From Symbiodinium natans (Eukaryota > Sar > Dinophyceae > Suessiales > Symbiodiniaceae), in NCBI GenBank assembly GCA_905221605.1, contig CAJNDS010001535.1:547368-611367 (forward strand): DNA of 64,000 bases. The letters run 5' to 3'. This document shows, piece after piece, positions 11,989-24,755 of this stretch; within the stretch, counting starts at the first letter, position 1; each line of letters starts with the position of its first letter. The translations under genes were made by a program, and so were the position numbers. The notes beneath the pieces were generated by a model. That model was not told the origin of the DNA. It made no database searches and worked only from the letters and a program-made list of their open reading frames with translations.

Positions 11989-12188
11989 TACTTGGAGGCT
12001 CAAGAGCGTGCTTAGAAGTAGGGCCCAAAGTAGGCCCTAATTATTTCCCGTCCTTAGCACCCTGTTTATTCCTATAGGTTACTTGGGTCTAATATAGGTA
12101 GGGCCATAAGTAGGGTATTTGTGGTTGTAACCTTACTTAGTATACTTCTAACTCCCTATTCAGAAGTACCCCAATGAACCTTTAAGTG
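11989..12188. mobile_element. Family A element, long form
   Basis: Left end TACTTGGAGGCTCAAGAGC, right end CCCAATGAACCTTTAAGTG, about 200 bp. The interior carries the same GGCCxxAAGTAGGG-type motifs in inverted orientation seen in the shorter copies. Confidence 0.5.
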
Positions 12189-13024
12189 ATCTACTCATTA
12201 TTCGGTGACGTTAGTTGCGAGTCCTCCCCCTTTTTGTCACCCAATGCAGGCTAACCAAAAATATGGGCCCCCAATATCCCCATATAGTAGGATCCCCTTA
12301 TAATGGGGACCCCCATAAGGAACCCCTAATTGCGGAATCCGCCCAAATGACTCCGGGGCCTCACCCGAGGAGAGGTGGGGGGGGGGGGGGGGGATTTTCG
12401 ACCGGTCTGTGGCGCCACGGCCGCTATGTGAGTCAGAGTCTGGCTCCCGTGTCGTGAGAGAGGCGCTTGCGTCTTGCTTCTGGCTCTTGTTTGTGACGCT
12501 GATCCGTTTTCCTTTGCAAGTATGGGCGAGTAACGCAACCAGTGACTCTCTTGAAGTCTCAAAGCCTTGCGAATTCCTTCGCGGCTAGTAGATTCTGCTC
12601 TTCGCGAGCTTGCGGTCTGCCCAACAGGGGTGTGGATAGGTTCGGATCATGTGGGGACTCGAGCTTACAAGCGACTAAAGGAGGGACCCTTATAAGGGAC
12701 CTTCGGGGCTCTTTAGGTGTTCTTTAGGGGCTACTTAGGTATAAAGGGGCTATATAAGGAACATATATATATATATTGATATATATATATATTATATGCC
12801 CCTTAATGCAGATCTTGTTACTGGTTTTTGCCTAAGGCAGTGGCGATCCGCGGCTGCTGACGTCTGCCGCAACCGCCTTTCTCTACACCAGGCATCTGCT
12901 CTCGCGGGCGTTTTTTTTTTTGGGTGGCCGTTGAAACTTAGTATCACATGTCAACCGGTATCCCTGGAGTGGCGCATTCCAGAAAAGAGGCAGGAGGTAC
13001 AAGTTCGCAAGCCGGCCCAGGACC

Positions 13025-13135
13025 CCCACCTTCAATCGCTTGGTGCCAAACTTCGGCTCCCTGAACCTACCTGTGGTGGTCAAGGCAGGGCGCCTTGCAC
13101 TTACAGCATCCTTCAGCTGCCTCAGCAGCAGCCTG
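13025..13135 (+). CDS. Candidate exon, VPS13/chorein-N-like
   Basis: The open frame contains FGSLNLPVVVKAGRLALTAS followed by FSCLSSSL and then a GTATGA donor. The spacing of a leucine-rich LP-V-x-V-K-x-G-R stretch before a hydrophobic strand resembles the start of the chorein N-terminal domain of VPS13-type lipid-transfer proteins. This is family resemblance from memory only; the upstream acceptor is unclear. Confidence 0.22.
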
Positions 13136-13360
13136 GTATGAAGCAGAGTATGACTGGGGACGCAGCAGCGCTGGCGGCGGTGAAGGTGGTGGTGCCTTAA
13201 GGGACTGCTGTCGGAGTCATTATGCATCTGCTAGCTGGGATGGTGGTGGTGGTGAGTCGTCCTTGCGCCGTGTGTAGCCTGTGATCGAGTCTGCGACGGC
13301 TTGTGCACTTGCCAGGGCCAGTATTTCCCGGTGGATGTCGCCGACAGGCTACTGCACCGG

Positions 13361-13500
13361 GTGAATGTGGATATGGGATTTCCCAAGATAGGGGTACCCC
13401 TGTTTATACCCCCAAATAGAATAGAACCCCCTTAAAGGGACGCCCCGCAAAAAGGGTACCCCTATTTTCTGAACCCCCCCCCAATATCGTGGATGTGCCA
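13361..13500. mobile_element. Family D element
   Basis: GTGGAT occurs at both edges (about 13366 and 13490), consistent with a target duplication. The interior has the family D pattern: TTTCCCAAGATAGGGGTACC on the left and an inverted GGGTACCCCTATTTTCTGAA near the right end. Confidence 0.5.
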
Positions 13501-13983
13501 TCTTAAGTTGCTTTGGAGCATTCTGCTTGGGCACCGCAAAACTGTGCAGGTCACAGGTGCAGTGCTTCTGGTCCCTCACGCGAGTGGTCACAATGGGTAC
13601 ACTACTGTCAGGCCGCCAAAGCTTCATGTCCTGTCCCCTAAGCCCTAAGCCCTAAGCCTGCCCTAAACCCTAAACCCTAAACCCCCACGATCCCCCACGA
13701 GAGTGGCTCCCATTTCTGCATGCCAGATACGGAGCTGCGCTGCACGTCTCCCAACGTCTTGCCCCTCCTCCAGCTGACGTGCCTCTTGCTGCAGAGACGG
13801 GGGGGGGGGGGACCGCTTTCCGCCAGAGTAGAAAACCCTAAACCCTAAACCCTAAGCCCTAAACCCTGAACGTACTGTTTAGGGTGTTCCTTCATCTGCT
13901 GCTCTGAGGGGCGACCTTGGCTCGCTCGACCACCTCTCAAGGATCTCCTTCGATGGCGGCAGGACAAGCCTTGGGTCGTTCGT

Positions 13984-14190
13984 GTTCAGGGTTTAGGGTT
14001 CAGGGTTCAGGGTTCAGGGTTTAGGGTTTAGGGTTTAGGGTTTAGGGTTTAGGGTTTAGGGTTCAGGGTTCAGGGTTCAGGGTTCAGGGTTTAGGGTTTA
14101 GGGTTTGGGGTTTGGGGTTTGGGGTTTAGGGTTTAGGGTTTAGGGTTCAGGGTTTAGGGTTTAGGGTTTCGGGTTTCGGGTTTAGGGGTT
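13984..14190 (+). repeat. Long mixed TTTAGGG/TTCAGGG array
   Basis: About 29 units. TTCAGGG, TTTGGGG and TTTCGGG variants come in runs of three to four identical units, as expected if variants spread by local unit duplication. Confidence 0.9.
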
Positions 14191-17096
14191 GATGCTTTTT
14201 TGGGGCTCAGGGCTGCAGCAAAGGAGTATGTACAGGAGTTGAGAAACTTGAGAAAATCATGCTGCCCCACCTCAAAAGGGAGCCCTTGCACAGTGGCACA
14301 CTAGAGCAACGCACTGCTATGGTCGCAAAGGCCTCCAGAGCTCTTAGGACGACGGTGGGGCACCCCGAATCCCTAGACCCTAAACCCTAAACCCTAAACC
14401 CAGTGATTTTGCTTCTGGATTGTCCATGGGACCGCTTGCATAAACCCTAAACAATAAACCCTAAACCCTAAACCCTAAACCCTAAACCCTTAACCCTTAA
14501 CCCTTAACCCTAAACGACATTTTTGCAGGAACTTCCATCCCGTGGCTGCAGCTGGTCTGGCTTTTGCCGCGAGCTGAAGTGGCTTAGGTTTGGGCTCTTT
14601 GGGGGGGGAGCCAGCCCCCAATGCAAACATTCTTCGACTGTGATCTCTTTAAAGTGTGTGTTGGAACCCTAAACCCTAAACCCTAAACCCTAAACCCTAA
14701 ACCCTAAACCCTAAATTTTAAAATTTAAATCCTAAACCCTAAACCCTAAACCCAGACCTTAGTGTTGTTGCCTGCAGAAGTTCGGCATGCCTCTGAGACG
14801 ATCCTCCACCGCGGAACCGGGCCGCTTGCCGCGCAGCTCACTCCGAGCCACGTGCGGGTCGGCCGAGGCGTTGGGTTTACAGTCTAGGGTTGTAGGCTTG
14901 CAGGGGATAGGGTTGTAGGATGTAGGGTTTCTAAAGCGAAATGCCCCTGGTAAGCGATAGAAGGGGGCTGGGAGTTGGGGAGGAGGATTCAGGTTTTCGG
15001 TGGACAGGGTCGAGCAAACATCACGTTAAGCGTAGCCCGCCATGCATTGTCCAGCTGCCGCAAAATGCACAGGGCCCCGCTCGGGTGCCATACGGTTGGA
15101 AACCTTTAAAAGCACAGCCTCAAACCTTTAATCCTTCAAGACAATCCAAGATACTATTTGTTAGAATCTGGACCGTCAGCCCCAGAAAAAGAGAACCCTG
15201 CTTCCTAAACAGGAAAGCCAGAAAGGAAAGCCTAAGGAGTTAGGGAAAACACAATAGGAAGACAACACATCTAAACAGAAAAAACGAAACTAAGCCCCAA
15301 GGAGTAAGAAAAACAACATGTAGTTGGTGACAAACAATCCTTTCCGAAACAGAGAAACACAAAAAGAAACCCCTAAGGAGTGAGAAGAAAACCCTAAGCA
15401 GTCAGGAAAAACAACATAGGAAGACATCACATTCGAAGAAAGTCACGTGGAAAAAAACATCTGAAGGTAAACAAAAAGAAGGGCGCACACTGGAGTCTGA
15501 ACACGGCGTTTACTGGACACGCGCGGGGTCCAGTAAACATCATGTTTAGCCTCCAGTGCGCATCCCAGGGCGCAAACTGGACAAGTAAGTCCTGGGGGAC
15601 CCCCCCAGGATGCACACTCACCCTAAACCCTAAACCCTAAATCGAGTCTTAGCATGATGTCTACTCGACCCTAGGCCAGTCTAGGTTTTGGCGACGAGGC
15701 CTGAAGCTCTGACTAAACTACTTGGGTTTAGAACCCCCCAAATCCCTCCACCCTAAATGCCAAGGGCACCCTAAGCCCTATACCCTAAAAAAACCCTAAG
15801 GGTTTGGGGTTTAGGGTTTGGAGTTTAGGGCTAGGGTTTAGGGTTTAGGGTCCCAAACCCTAAAACCCGAAGCCCTTAATGCCGTAAGCCTTAGTCCCCA
15901 AATCCGAAACCTTAGACAGCGACTTGTAGTTCAAAGAGAAACAAACCCAAACCTTAGACCCTGACACACCACCGAGAAACCTCAGCTTGGGTGCTGACTA
16001 GCCAACTATTTACCTGCTTACCCGTTTCCCCTGAGGGCGCGAACCCGTCATTCCTCAAAGTTCTTAAACCCTGAACCCTAAACCCCATAAACCCTAAGCC
16101 CCTGAACTTTCGAAAGCCTAAACCGAACCCTAAACCCGAAACCCTAAACCCCATAAACCCTAAGCCCCTAAACTTTCGAAACCCTTAAAGGTGAAACCAT
16201 TTCCCTGCTGGGCGGGGACTTCATGGCCCTTCGCCAGCGCAGAACCCAGAACTCTTAGGCTGTTTTGAGGGTTTGGGATGAAAGGGCTGAGGGTTTAGGA
16301 TGATAGGGTTTAGTACTTAGCGTTTAGGACTGTCGGGTTTAGGGTTTATATAGGCTTAACAAAGCATCGAACATGCACGTTAACCACACCCCCACACACA
16401 CACATATGAAAAGCACGCACACACATATATGTGTACATATATTTATTTATTTATTTCTTTTGATTTATTTACTTATTTTGTTTGTTTATTTGTGTGAGCT
16501 GCAGGGTTGAGGGAATTTCCGGACATCGGGGTGCGGTTTAGAGTTTAGATCTGCGGTGAGCGTTTCGAGGGCTCGGTGAAGTGCAGCTCCTTTTTCGCGG
16601 CTTCGAAGGGTTTAGGGTTTAGGGTTTAGGGTTTGGGGTTTGGGGTTAGGGTTTAGGGTTTAGGGTTTAGGGCAAGGGTCTCAAGGCTAAGAGGGTTTCT
16701 TGCTCAGAAGTCGCGCCGTCGTCCACTCGCAGCCTCAAGCAACCAGGAAAAAAGGCTCGGCAAATCACCCTCAACGTCATGGTCCAGACATGCGTTTCTG
16801 CTTTGGGTTTAAGGTGTCAAGGGGGCGCGATCAGAAAGCTGCGAGTCCAACATGCAGAGGAACTGACCAGCACAGCAGGTTGGCGCCAGCGTTCGGGTAC
16901 TGCACTTTTTCCTGGCAGGGGGCCCTGGCTTTCTAAAGTTCAACAGTACGGAGAGCTCCAAGAGGATCTGCTGCTGGATGTTGCACCAAAACCTGACTCT
17001 GCCAGGAACGTCACGTACCCAAAGAACCTCACCAACGACACAGGCCCCTTGATCATTGTCAGTTGCCTTGTACTTGCACTCTTCCCCCCTGGCTTT

Positions 17097-17270
17097 TAGT
17101 AGGGAATGGGGGAATGAGGTACCCTATATAATCCATTGAAGGGTGTCTATATATATATATAAAGATATATAGGGGGATATAGGGTATAGAATGTATATGT
17201 ATATATATACACATATATATATATAGGGGTATGTAGGGCATCTCATTCCCTCATTCCCTTCCCTACCAAG
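17097..17270. mobile_element. Inverted-repeat element, family F
   Basis: Ends TAGTAGGGAATGGGGGAATG and its near-inverse CATTCCCTTCCCTACCA, with AT-rich TATATA tracts inside. A similar element occurs at 17,344-17,449 with ends CTTACTGTTGGTTAGCAGGG and CCCTACTAAGCAACAGTAAG. The first 40 bases of the window resemble a third, partial copy. Confidence 0.55.
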
Positions 17271-17343
17271 AGCCAGCCAGTCTTTCCTGGCAAAAGCCAC
17301 TCCAGGTGTGAGGACTGCAGCGGCTGCAGAGCACTTAGCAAGA

Positions 17344-17449
17344 CTTACTGTTGGTTAGCAGGGCATGAGGGAGTTAGGGCCCTGTATACACCCTTTAAGT
17401 GATAATATGGGGTCCCTATTTCCCTCACTCCCTACTAAGCAACAGTAAG
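17344..17449. mobile_element. Inverted-repeat element, family F
   Basis: The inverted ends are about 20 bp long and include CTTACTGTTG/CAACAGTAAG. The core is related to the element ending 80 bp upstream, with GGGCATGAGGGAGTTAGGG on one side and TTTCCCTCACTCCCTACT on the other. Confidence 0.5.
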
Positions 17450-17883
17450 AAGATTGCGCGCCACGATGCTCCAACCTCTCTCTCCCCTACCGCTTGCTCT
17501 CACATCGTCCTGCCCTTCTCGAGCCTGCTTAGGTTTAGGGGTTTCGCGGTTTGGGGGTTTAGGGGTTTAGGGGTTTAGGGGTTTAGGGGTTTAGGGGTTT
17601 AGGGTTGAGGTTTCAGGTTGCCGTGTGGCCAATGCTGCGCCCCTGAAAAGGTCTATGTGTCCCAGCGCGAGGTGCAGTGCAAGGCCTTGGATTGGGAGTA
17701 TGCGCGCTAAACCTAGGGCTCCACTTACCTACTATTTTGGGGGGGTATGCCCTATATTCAAGGGGTTATCAGCTACCATTTTGAAGGGTTTGGGAGTCAC
17801 AGGAAGAGATCCTGCATCTGGTATTGACTAGCTACACTCTGGTCAGCACCCTGAGAAGCCCCTGAAGTCCAAACTCCACCGTT

Positions 17884-17983
17884 GGGATGTTCCCCCTTAT
17901 ACTAGCAGTCCTGAATGATAGGGATTATAACTGGGTGTAGTAGAATCCCCTACTAAGGACTGTCAGTATCTGGGGCACATCCC
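17884..17983. mobile_element. Inverted-repeat element, family C
   Basis: Left end GGGATGTTCCCCCTTATACT, right end CTGGGGCACATCCC, with inner inverted blocks TAGCAGTCCTGA and AGGACTGTCAGTA. Relatives lie at 30,166-30,288 and 32,560-32,667. Confidence 0.6.
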
Positions 17984-18006
17984 GACTCTACTGCTTCTTC
18001 TTTCAG

Positions 18007-18122
18007 AGCAGGTGCCAGTGGACTTGCCGCCCGCAGACCACGCGGTTCAGCTCTTCTTCACACAGGGCGGCTCCACATTCGAGGCGCCGCCCTACATTGA
18101 ACGCGCCTTTAAGAAACTGTAA
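18007..18122 (+). CDS. Candidate exon or gene 3' end
   Basis: A strong acceptor (pyrimidine tract TGCTTCTTCTTTCAG) precedes an open frame reading QVPVDLPPADHAVQLFFTQG and then GSTFEAPPYIERAFKKL. It ends at TAA (18,120-18,122), or splices at the overlapping GTAAGA donor. I do not recognise the family. A family C element ends just upstream and would lie in the preceding intron. Confidence 0.35.
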
Positions 18123-20654
18123 GAGCACTAAGAATAGCAAGAATATGAATAGTAGTAGAAGAATAGCAAGAAGATTAATAGTAGTAGAAGTAATGGTATT
18201 GAGAAACTAGCAGCAAATTTCAGTCAAATAACGCGCAGGCGAATGTGCGGCCGGCTTCACGGTTTGGGGTTCAGGGTTTTCTGAGCTGCTTGATTGGGGA
18301 TGGGGCAAATGCATCCGTTTCTCTTTGAGAGATTCTCTGATACAACGGACTTGTGAGGGAAGCCAAGTATAGAACAACCCCCATCTCGGCCTTGAGTCTT
18401 AAAATCTAAGTTCCGAAGTGTTGCCTACATTCCTCGAGCGAAAGAGGTTTCCAAGCTGAATATGGGGTTGAGATTTTGGCGATGATGGTAGTTTTACTTG
18501 CTTCAGATCTTTATGCTTGTTTTGGTTTAGGGTGCTCAGGTTTCGGTTGAAACTTGAAGTCCCGAGTTCAAGTTGGCTCGCAGGGTTGGGATTGAGTGTC
18601 TGAGCAAACGTGAAGCACATGACGGTGAGGTTTAGGGTTTAGGGTTTAGGGTTTAGGGTTTAGGGTTTAGGGTTTAGGGTTTAGGGTTTAGGGTTTAGGG
18701 TGACTGCTAAGCACAAACCCCTGGCCTTGCACCCCTATCCCTCGAAACCCGAAGCTTACCTGAGACCCCCAAATCCCCACAGGCTTATTTAAGGTAAGCT
18801 CAACCGATGCCCAAGTCCAAAAGGCTCTGGGTTTAGGGTTTAGGGTTTAGGGTTTAGGGTTTAGGGTTTAGGGTTTAGGGTTTAGGATTTGATATTGTTT
18901 TCGCTGCTACGTTTGAGCTTGGCAAAACATCGAGATCGCGAAGCCCGTGCAGGCTTAATTAATTCTCAGTCCGCGGCTTGTCAATAAACCCTTAGCCACT
19001 GCACTTCAAACCATGTGATCTACGAAACCCTGACTAACCCTCAACCCGGATATGTTGGCATTTCAGAGCTTTGGGATTGGACAGCAACCCTAGCCCTGGA
19101 AACCCTCACCCCGAAGAGAACATACAGTCAAGATTGTGTATTTTACGCCTTTGTGTTCGTGGAGTTTTACGGCAACTCCTATAACCCTAAATCCTAAGCC
19201 CTAACCCCCTTAGATCCCAACCCCCCCGCCCCCCTCAGCCTTGCCCTAGGGAATCCTTACCCAAAGTCCCAAATCGCAAAGCTGCAAACCAGTCCGCGAA
19301 AGCTTTGAGCTGTACAAGCCTCGAGTAAGGTTTAAGCGAAAGCCCATGACAGCATTCTTAACTGTACAAAACCATACTCCACTAACAATAGTAATTAATT
19401 CATACTTTTAATGTTACATATCCTGAAATAAAAAATGGCAATTAATTCATACTGAGAACGTAAAAAGGCCTATCATGATATATGCCTTTGAGACGGGTCG
19501 TGTTGTGACCCCCTGTGGCCGACAGGCAAGATATGGAATCCCCGCAGGGCAGCAGTGGCTGAACCTCACAGTGGGCTGCCCAGGAGACCATTAAGGGAGC
19601 CTCGCCTCCTTATGTGTTTTTGCTCCGCGAGCACTTTAGACCCTAAACCCTAAGCCCTAAACCCTTGTGAAAACCCCAAACCCTAAACCCTAAACCCTAA
19701 ACCCCAAACCCTAAACCCTAAACCCCAAACCCTAAGCCCTAAACCCCAAGCCCTAAACCCTAAACCCCTAAGGAGGAGGAGTGCTCATTGATCTCACTGA
19801 GGTCATCCCGACGTTTTCGATCTACGACCCGATCCCGGCCTGGGCCGGATCCCTGACCCTCGCAGTTCACAACTCCGTTGTGGCAATTGTGGTTTAGGGT
19901 TTAGGGTTTGGGGTTTAGGGTTTAGGGTTTAGGGTTTGGGGTTTAGGGTTTAGGGTAGGGTTTAGGGCTTAGGGTTCATTTAATGTTTAGGGTCTTGGGT
20001 TTAGGGTGTAGGACTTAGGGTTAATGAGGGTTTAGGACTTAGGGTTTCGGGTTCGTTCTCCCGACCTATGATCCTGATGATATTCGTGCATCATTTCCGC
20101 ATATCGTGGTCCAGACTGCTTAGTCGTCCCAAGCAAGCCTTAATAAGCCCAAATAAGGGAACATGGACCTTTTGCACCCCCCTCTCGTTCACCTCCTGAG
20201 TTCAGATCTGAAGCCCTTGTTGGGGGCCCTTGCTCCCCCCCCCCCCCGTCTTTTCCACCCCCAGAGCTGTTTGTGATGTGACGAGGAACCCCAAACCCTA
20301 AACCCTAAAACCTAAACCCTGAACCCTAAACCCTAAACCCTAAAGACGTGCCGAGGCGCCCGTGGCAGGGATGTGGCAGATCTCGCTGCCGGGAAGCCGG
20401 TATCTCCCGATGCCGACGGTGCGCCGACTTTTGAGACAGTTGGGGCGTTTGGATGGCAAGGGTGTAATTAGGATGTGCTGTAGGGTTTGGGGTTTGGTTT
20501 AGGGGGTTTAGGGTTTAGGGTTTAGGGTTGAGCGTCTGGGGTTTACCGAGGAACTCGCAACGCCCATCTACTGATCCAGTTTTGTGAGATTCGGGCCGGC
20601 GAAAGGCCATGCAAGCAGAGCCGCTAGAGGCCGAAGCCAGACGCTGAGTCCGTT
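18123..20654. other. Host DNA without supported genes
   Basis: Holds G-rich arrays at about 18628-18702, 18828-18893, 19891-20060 and 20480-20530, and C-rich arrays at 19637-19770 and 20286-20345. A short AT-rich stretch with GCAATTAATTCATACT repeats lies near 19,385-19,470. No coding signal convinced me. Confidence 0.6.
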
Positions 20655-20872
20655 TTGCGTTCAGAGATCCTCCGAACTTTTTTCCGGCAACTCCCAGGCC
20701 GCGGAACCCACAACTCTAGGAAGCGTCATCTCGCCGGCTTAGAAAGTCACCTGCGTCGCCAGGAACACTACATGTGCAAGTTTGGTGCGGCCCCGGCAAC
20801 CTCAGCCTTGAGAATCTCGCTCAGCGAGGTCTGGTCAGATGACGGAAGACATGCGATGGGGGGTGTACGATA
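20655..20872 (+). CDS. Candidate exon upstream of a family D intron
   Basis: An open frame carries YMCKFGAAPATSALRISLSE and then VWSDDGRHAM. It is followed at 20,873 by a GT-starting family D element that ends CCCCCAG at 20,949. The Cys-x-Phe-Gly arrangement is reminiscent of IPT/TIG repeats such as those near 57-62 kb, but this is weak. Confidence 0.3.
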
Positions 20873-20949
20873 TGAGGGGTACCTTATGGAGATCCTTGCT
20901 ATTCGGGGGTCTATATTATTAGGGGTCTCTTATTCTCGTAAACCCCCAG
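20873..20949. mobile_element. Family D element, probable intron
   Basis: Begins GTGTACGATATGAGGGGTAC and ends GTAAACCCCCAG, that is GT to AG. The two ends are imperfect inverted copies of the family D terminus. Confidence 0.55.
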
Positions 20950-21370
20950 GTGAACCTCTCTTCTTGTTTCGAAGTTGTGAGAAAGCCGATGTACAAGCCT
21001 TTGCAGTCTAGCTGGATGGAAGCCTGGTAGGGGTCCAATTGCACCGGACAACACTTCGACACATACTTGTAGAGCAGATCTTTGCGAAGTCACCCACCAC
21101 CAAATGCACGGTGTTAAACCCCTAAACCCTAAACCCTAAACCCTAAACCCTAAACCCTAAACCCTAAACCCTAAACCCTAAACCCTAAACCCTAAACCCT
21201 AAACCCTAAACCGCTTTTCTTGGAGGTCCTCTGCCAGTCAGCCACGCCCTTGGCGTGGTGTGAGCGGGGCATGGGCGACAGAGAATGCACGCATGACACC
21301 GCGAGCATCATCAAAGGAGTCTTTGCTTGCCTTTGAGCCGAGAGGCCTTCCAGGATGTCAATCAGGTCAC

Positions 21371-21586
21371 AGGGCTTAGGGCTTGGGTTTAGGGTTTAGG
21401 GCTTAGGCTTTAGGGTCTAGGGTCTAGGGTCTAGGGTCTAGGGTCTAGGGTCTAGGGTCTAGGGTCTAGGGTCTAGGGTTTAGGGTTTAGGGTTTAGGGT
21501 TTAGGGTTTATTTAGGGTTTAGGGTTTAGGGTTTAGGGTTTAGGGTTTAGGGTTTAGGGTTTAGGGTTTAGGGTTTAGGGTTTAGC
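21371..21586 (+). repeat. Array with homogenised TCTAGGG block
   Basis: About ten consecutive TCTAGGG units (about 21,410-21,478) are followed by TTTAGGG units. The block of one variant next to a block of the standard unit indicates expansion of single units inside the array. Confidence 0.9.
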
Positions 21587-21664
21587 GCTTCTTTGTCGGC
21601 TCCAAAGCCACCGAAATTTCTACAACCCAACGATCCCCAAATATGAGCCAAGCGTCAAGCCAAC

Positions 21665-21792
21665 CCCTCCTCTATTCGGGTATTCCCTACCCCTTCTATA
21701 TTCCAACTAGAACAGAGTCCCCTTAAGGGGACCCCCCCCCCCCCCCCCCCCCCCCCCCAAAAGTGTACCCCTAATTTCGGAAACCCCCATGT
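21665..21792. mobile_element. Family D element with a long poly-C run
   Basis: The ends are TTCGGGTATTCCCTACCCC and an inverted GTACCCCTAATTTCGGAAAC. A run of about 30 C residues (21,731-21,760) interrupts the centre; its length may not be reliable in the assembly. Confidence 0.5.
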
Positions 21793-23808
21793 CTGAAACT
21801 CTCAAAGTCTCTCCCCCTGGTTCTGAGGCTGTGCACAGATCCGGGCAGACGCAACTTCGGCTGGCTTTCCCAGAGTTCATCAGGCCTTTGGGACTTCGTC
21901 AAGAACTTGAATTCCAGAGGGTTTAGGGTTTAGGGTTTAGGGTTTAGGGTTTAGGGTTTAGGGTTTAGGGTTTAGGGTTTAGGGTTTAGGGTTTAGGGTC
22001 CCCTCTCTTCGATTGCATGCTTCACCCACGAAGGGAGTTTAGCTAAATCAGGACAAGGCCCGAACTGTGTGGGGTAGCTGTCGAATTACTAGGTAGGCCC
22101 GTGGGACATGAACCCTAAACCCTAAACCCTAAACCCTAAACCCTAAACCCTAAACCCTAAACCCTAAACCCTAAACCCTAAACCCTAAACCCTAAACCCT
22201 AAACCCTAAACCCTAAACCTCGCTGTTTCAAGGATCCTCGATTTCCTCCATGCACCCCCGCAGAGGACTCGGCGGCTTGGGCAGGAGAAGAACTTTGACT
22301 TCGCTTATGAGCCGATCGTCCGTCGGGCCAGGAGCCCGACACACCCCTGTCGGTTTAGGGTTTAGGGTTTAGGGTTTAGGGTTTAGGGTTTAGGGTTTAG
22401 GGTTTAGGGTTTAGGGTTTAGGGTTTAGAGTTCCCCATATGCCCCATCGATTCTTTCGACCCTTTGCGCCCCACAAGCCGCATACAAGCCGCATAAAGTC
22501 CTCTGAAAAATACAAACACTTGTGGTCAAGCAATATGGCGATTTTGGCATCTTGTGGTGCCCGTTTCCGTTCTGAGGCGCGACCGACGAGCCTCTATGCC
22601 TACACGACAGGTGTGCCCGACCAGTTCTAGCTGCTGCCGGCGCATTACAAGATGAGGGTTTAGGGTTTGGGGTTTAGGGTTTAGGGTTTAGGGTTTGGGC
22701 CGCATGGTGCTACTAAGCACTACTTTGGCCATGCGAGGTCAGAAGCTGCACATTGAAGGGAGGCAGTTCGCTCGGTTCAGCCCCACCATGGGCAAGGCAC
22801 GAGACACCGTGATTGCATGCTGAGCCATCCGGAAAGCTTCCTAAACCCTAAACCCTAAACCTTAAACCCTAAACCCTCAGCCCTCAACCCTAAACCCTAA
22901 ACCCTAAACCCTAAACCCTTTGCTCCCAAGCTTTTCTGGCCAGCAAGAGACTGTCGGTGAAGCACCAACCAGGGATCGAACCCAAGGAGCACCATATCGC
23001 GGCCACATAGTTGCACCTTTGTCCGCAGATTGAATAGTATAATATTATTGTTGTTACTATGATTATACTTACTGTTCAAAATTAAATATCTTATGGTTGT
23101 TCATTGTTACTGTTCAAAATCAAACAATACCAGGCTGTTATGCCTGACGCAGCCTTCCTGCACAGTCCTACGCCCATCCTCATGTCTCATACTCGTTGAC
23201 GTGCCGGAGCCTGCCTTGACCAGCGTTTTTCTTCGCAGGGGCGCCTCCAGTGTCGCTTTGGCGGCTCCAGTTTGGCAGGCATGCACAGTCGGTGCTTTTC
23301 TGTAACTTTAGATCCTTAGCCTTTTTGGGTTTATTGAGTTTCTTAATCAGGCAGCTAAAACTTACATCTATAGCTACCCTGCTAACCCCTCTGCCCGCGT
23401 GGCCAGGAACTGGTGCTGTTCTTACACCCGCAATGCTGGTCGGGGAGTCGACGCCTCAAGTGGTCTGAACTCAAACTTGCATCTCCAGGTATTCAACCGC
23501 AGCAAGGTTTCAGGCTGGTATAGGGGTCTCTTGAAGGTTTTTTTTTTTTTTTTGGGGGGGGGGGGATTTCCCAAAAAGCCCCGCAAGCCAGAAGCCACAG
23601 TAGAGCAAACCCTGAACCCACACCGCCGGAACCGAAGCCCCCCATCCCCCCCCCAACTCAGCCCCCGAATTGCCCATAAAATTCCGAGAAACCCTGTCAG
23701 GCCCATGTTTAAACCCAGACGCTCTCAACCCTCTGAGCCCTGTAAAGCACAAAAGCCTAATAAGCCATAGAAGCCCCAGAAACATGTCCTACGAACCATA
23801 CCCAGGAA

Positions 23809-23975
23809 GTCTGAACCCCGAACCCTGAACCCTAAACCCCTGAACCCCCAAACCCTAAACCCCCAACCCTAAACTGAACCCCCAAACCCTAAACCCTAAA
23901 CCCTAAACCCTAAACCCTAAACCCTAAACCCTAAACCCTAAACCCTAAACCCTAAGCCCTAAACTGAACCCCCCA
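23809..23975 (-). repeat. CCCTAAA array with CCCCTGAACC variants
   Basis: About 22 units in C-rich orientation, perfect in the centre and degenerate at both edges. Confidence 0.9.
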
Positions 23976-24626
23976 AAACCCCTGAACCTTCAACTACTAT
24001 TTGCTTAAGAACACCAAACGAATAAAAGACAATAATCCCTATATTACCCTAGTAAGGAATAACATTTTTTCGGGGTTTCTTAAGCTCCCTAAACCCTAAA
24101 CCCTAAACCCTAAACCCTCAACGCTCAACCCTAAACCCTAAACCCTAAAACCCTAAACCCTAAACCCTAAGTAGTCAAAGGGCGTTCCACACGGACGCCC
24201 AGGCCCGCCGTTGGCAAGGAGCTGGAGTCGATCGAGTGCGAAGCTCCGGCGCAGGCCTAGGGAGCCGGCTGAACAAAACGAAGAGTAGGGTTGAGGGTTT
24301 AGGGTAGAGGGTTTAGGGTTTAGGGTTTAGGGTTTCGGGTTTAGGGTTTGGGGTTGAGCGTTGAGGGTTGAGGGTTTAGGAGCCCAACAGCCCCAGAATA
24401 GCAGCCACGAGTGCGGCGTTTTTTTTTGAGTGCTTCTCGAGCCTTCTTACTGCCCAACTCCCATGGAGACCCTAAACCCTAAACCCTAAACCCTAAACCC
24501 TAAACCCTAAATCCTAGACCATTGAGCCCGACCGCCTGACAGGATCCGGGAAATACTTCGGTGCACCTCGCCAGCCACCCAGGGTCTCTTGCAGGTCTCG
24601 AATCTGTCTCGGATTGCAGGTTTCGA

Positions 24627-24755
24627 CACTAAACCCTAAACCCTAAACCCTAAACCCTAAAACCTAAACCCTAAACCCTAAACCCTAAACCCTAAACCCT
24701 AAACCCTAAACCCTAAACCCTAAACCCTAAACCCTAAACCCTAAACCCTAAACCG
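24627..24755 (-). repeat. CCCTAAA array
   Basis: About 18 nearly perfect units in C-rich orientation. Confidence 0.93.

Larger units (their letters stand above)
11382..18006. other. Host DNA, mostly non-coding, with arrays
   Basis: G-rich arrays at about 11577-11633, 11778-11932, 13984-14190, 15781-15860, 16605-16680 and 17530-17610 (8-bp TTTAGGGG). C-rich arrays at about 11408-11482, 13628-13683, 13834-13868, 14442-14513 and 14665-14752. An A/T dinucleotide run lies at 12761-12797. One candidate exon at 13,025-13,135 is listed; other open frames are unsupported. Confidence 0.6.

Noticed and set aside
16930-17060. Glycosyltransferase family 31-like exon (YGELQEDLLLDV ... YPKNLTNDT)
   Set aside because: Some resemblance to the Y-x-D-L ... 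N-L-T pattern, but spacing is off and the downstream sequence does not continue the domain.
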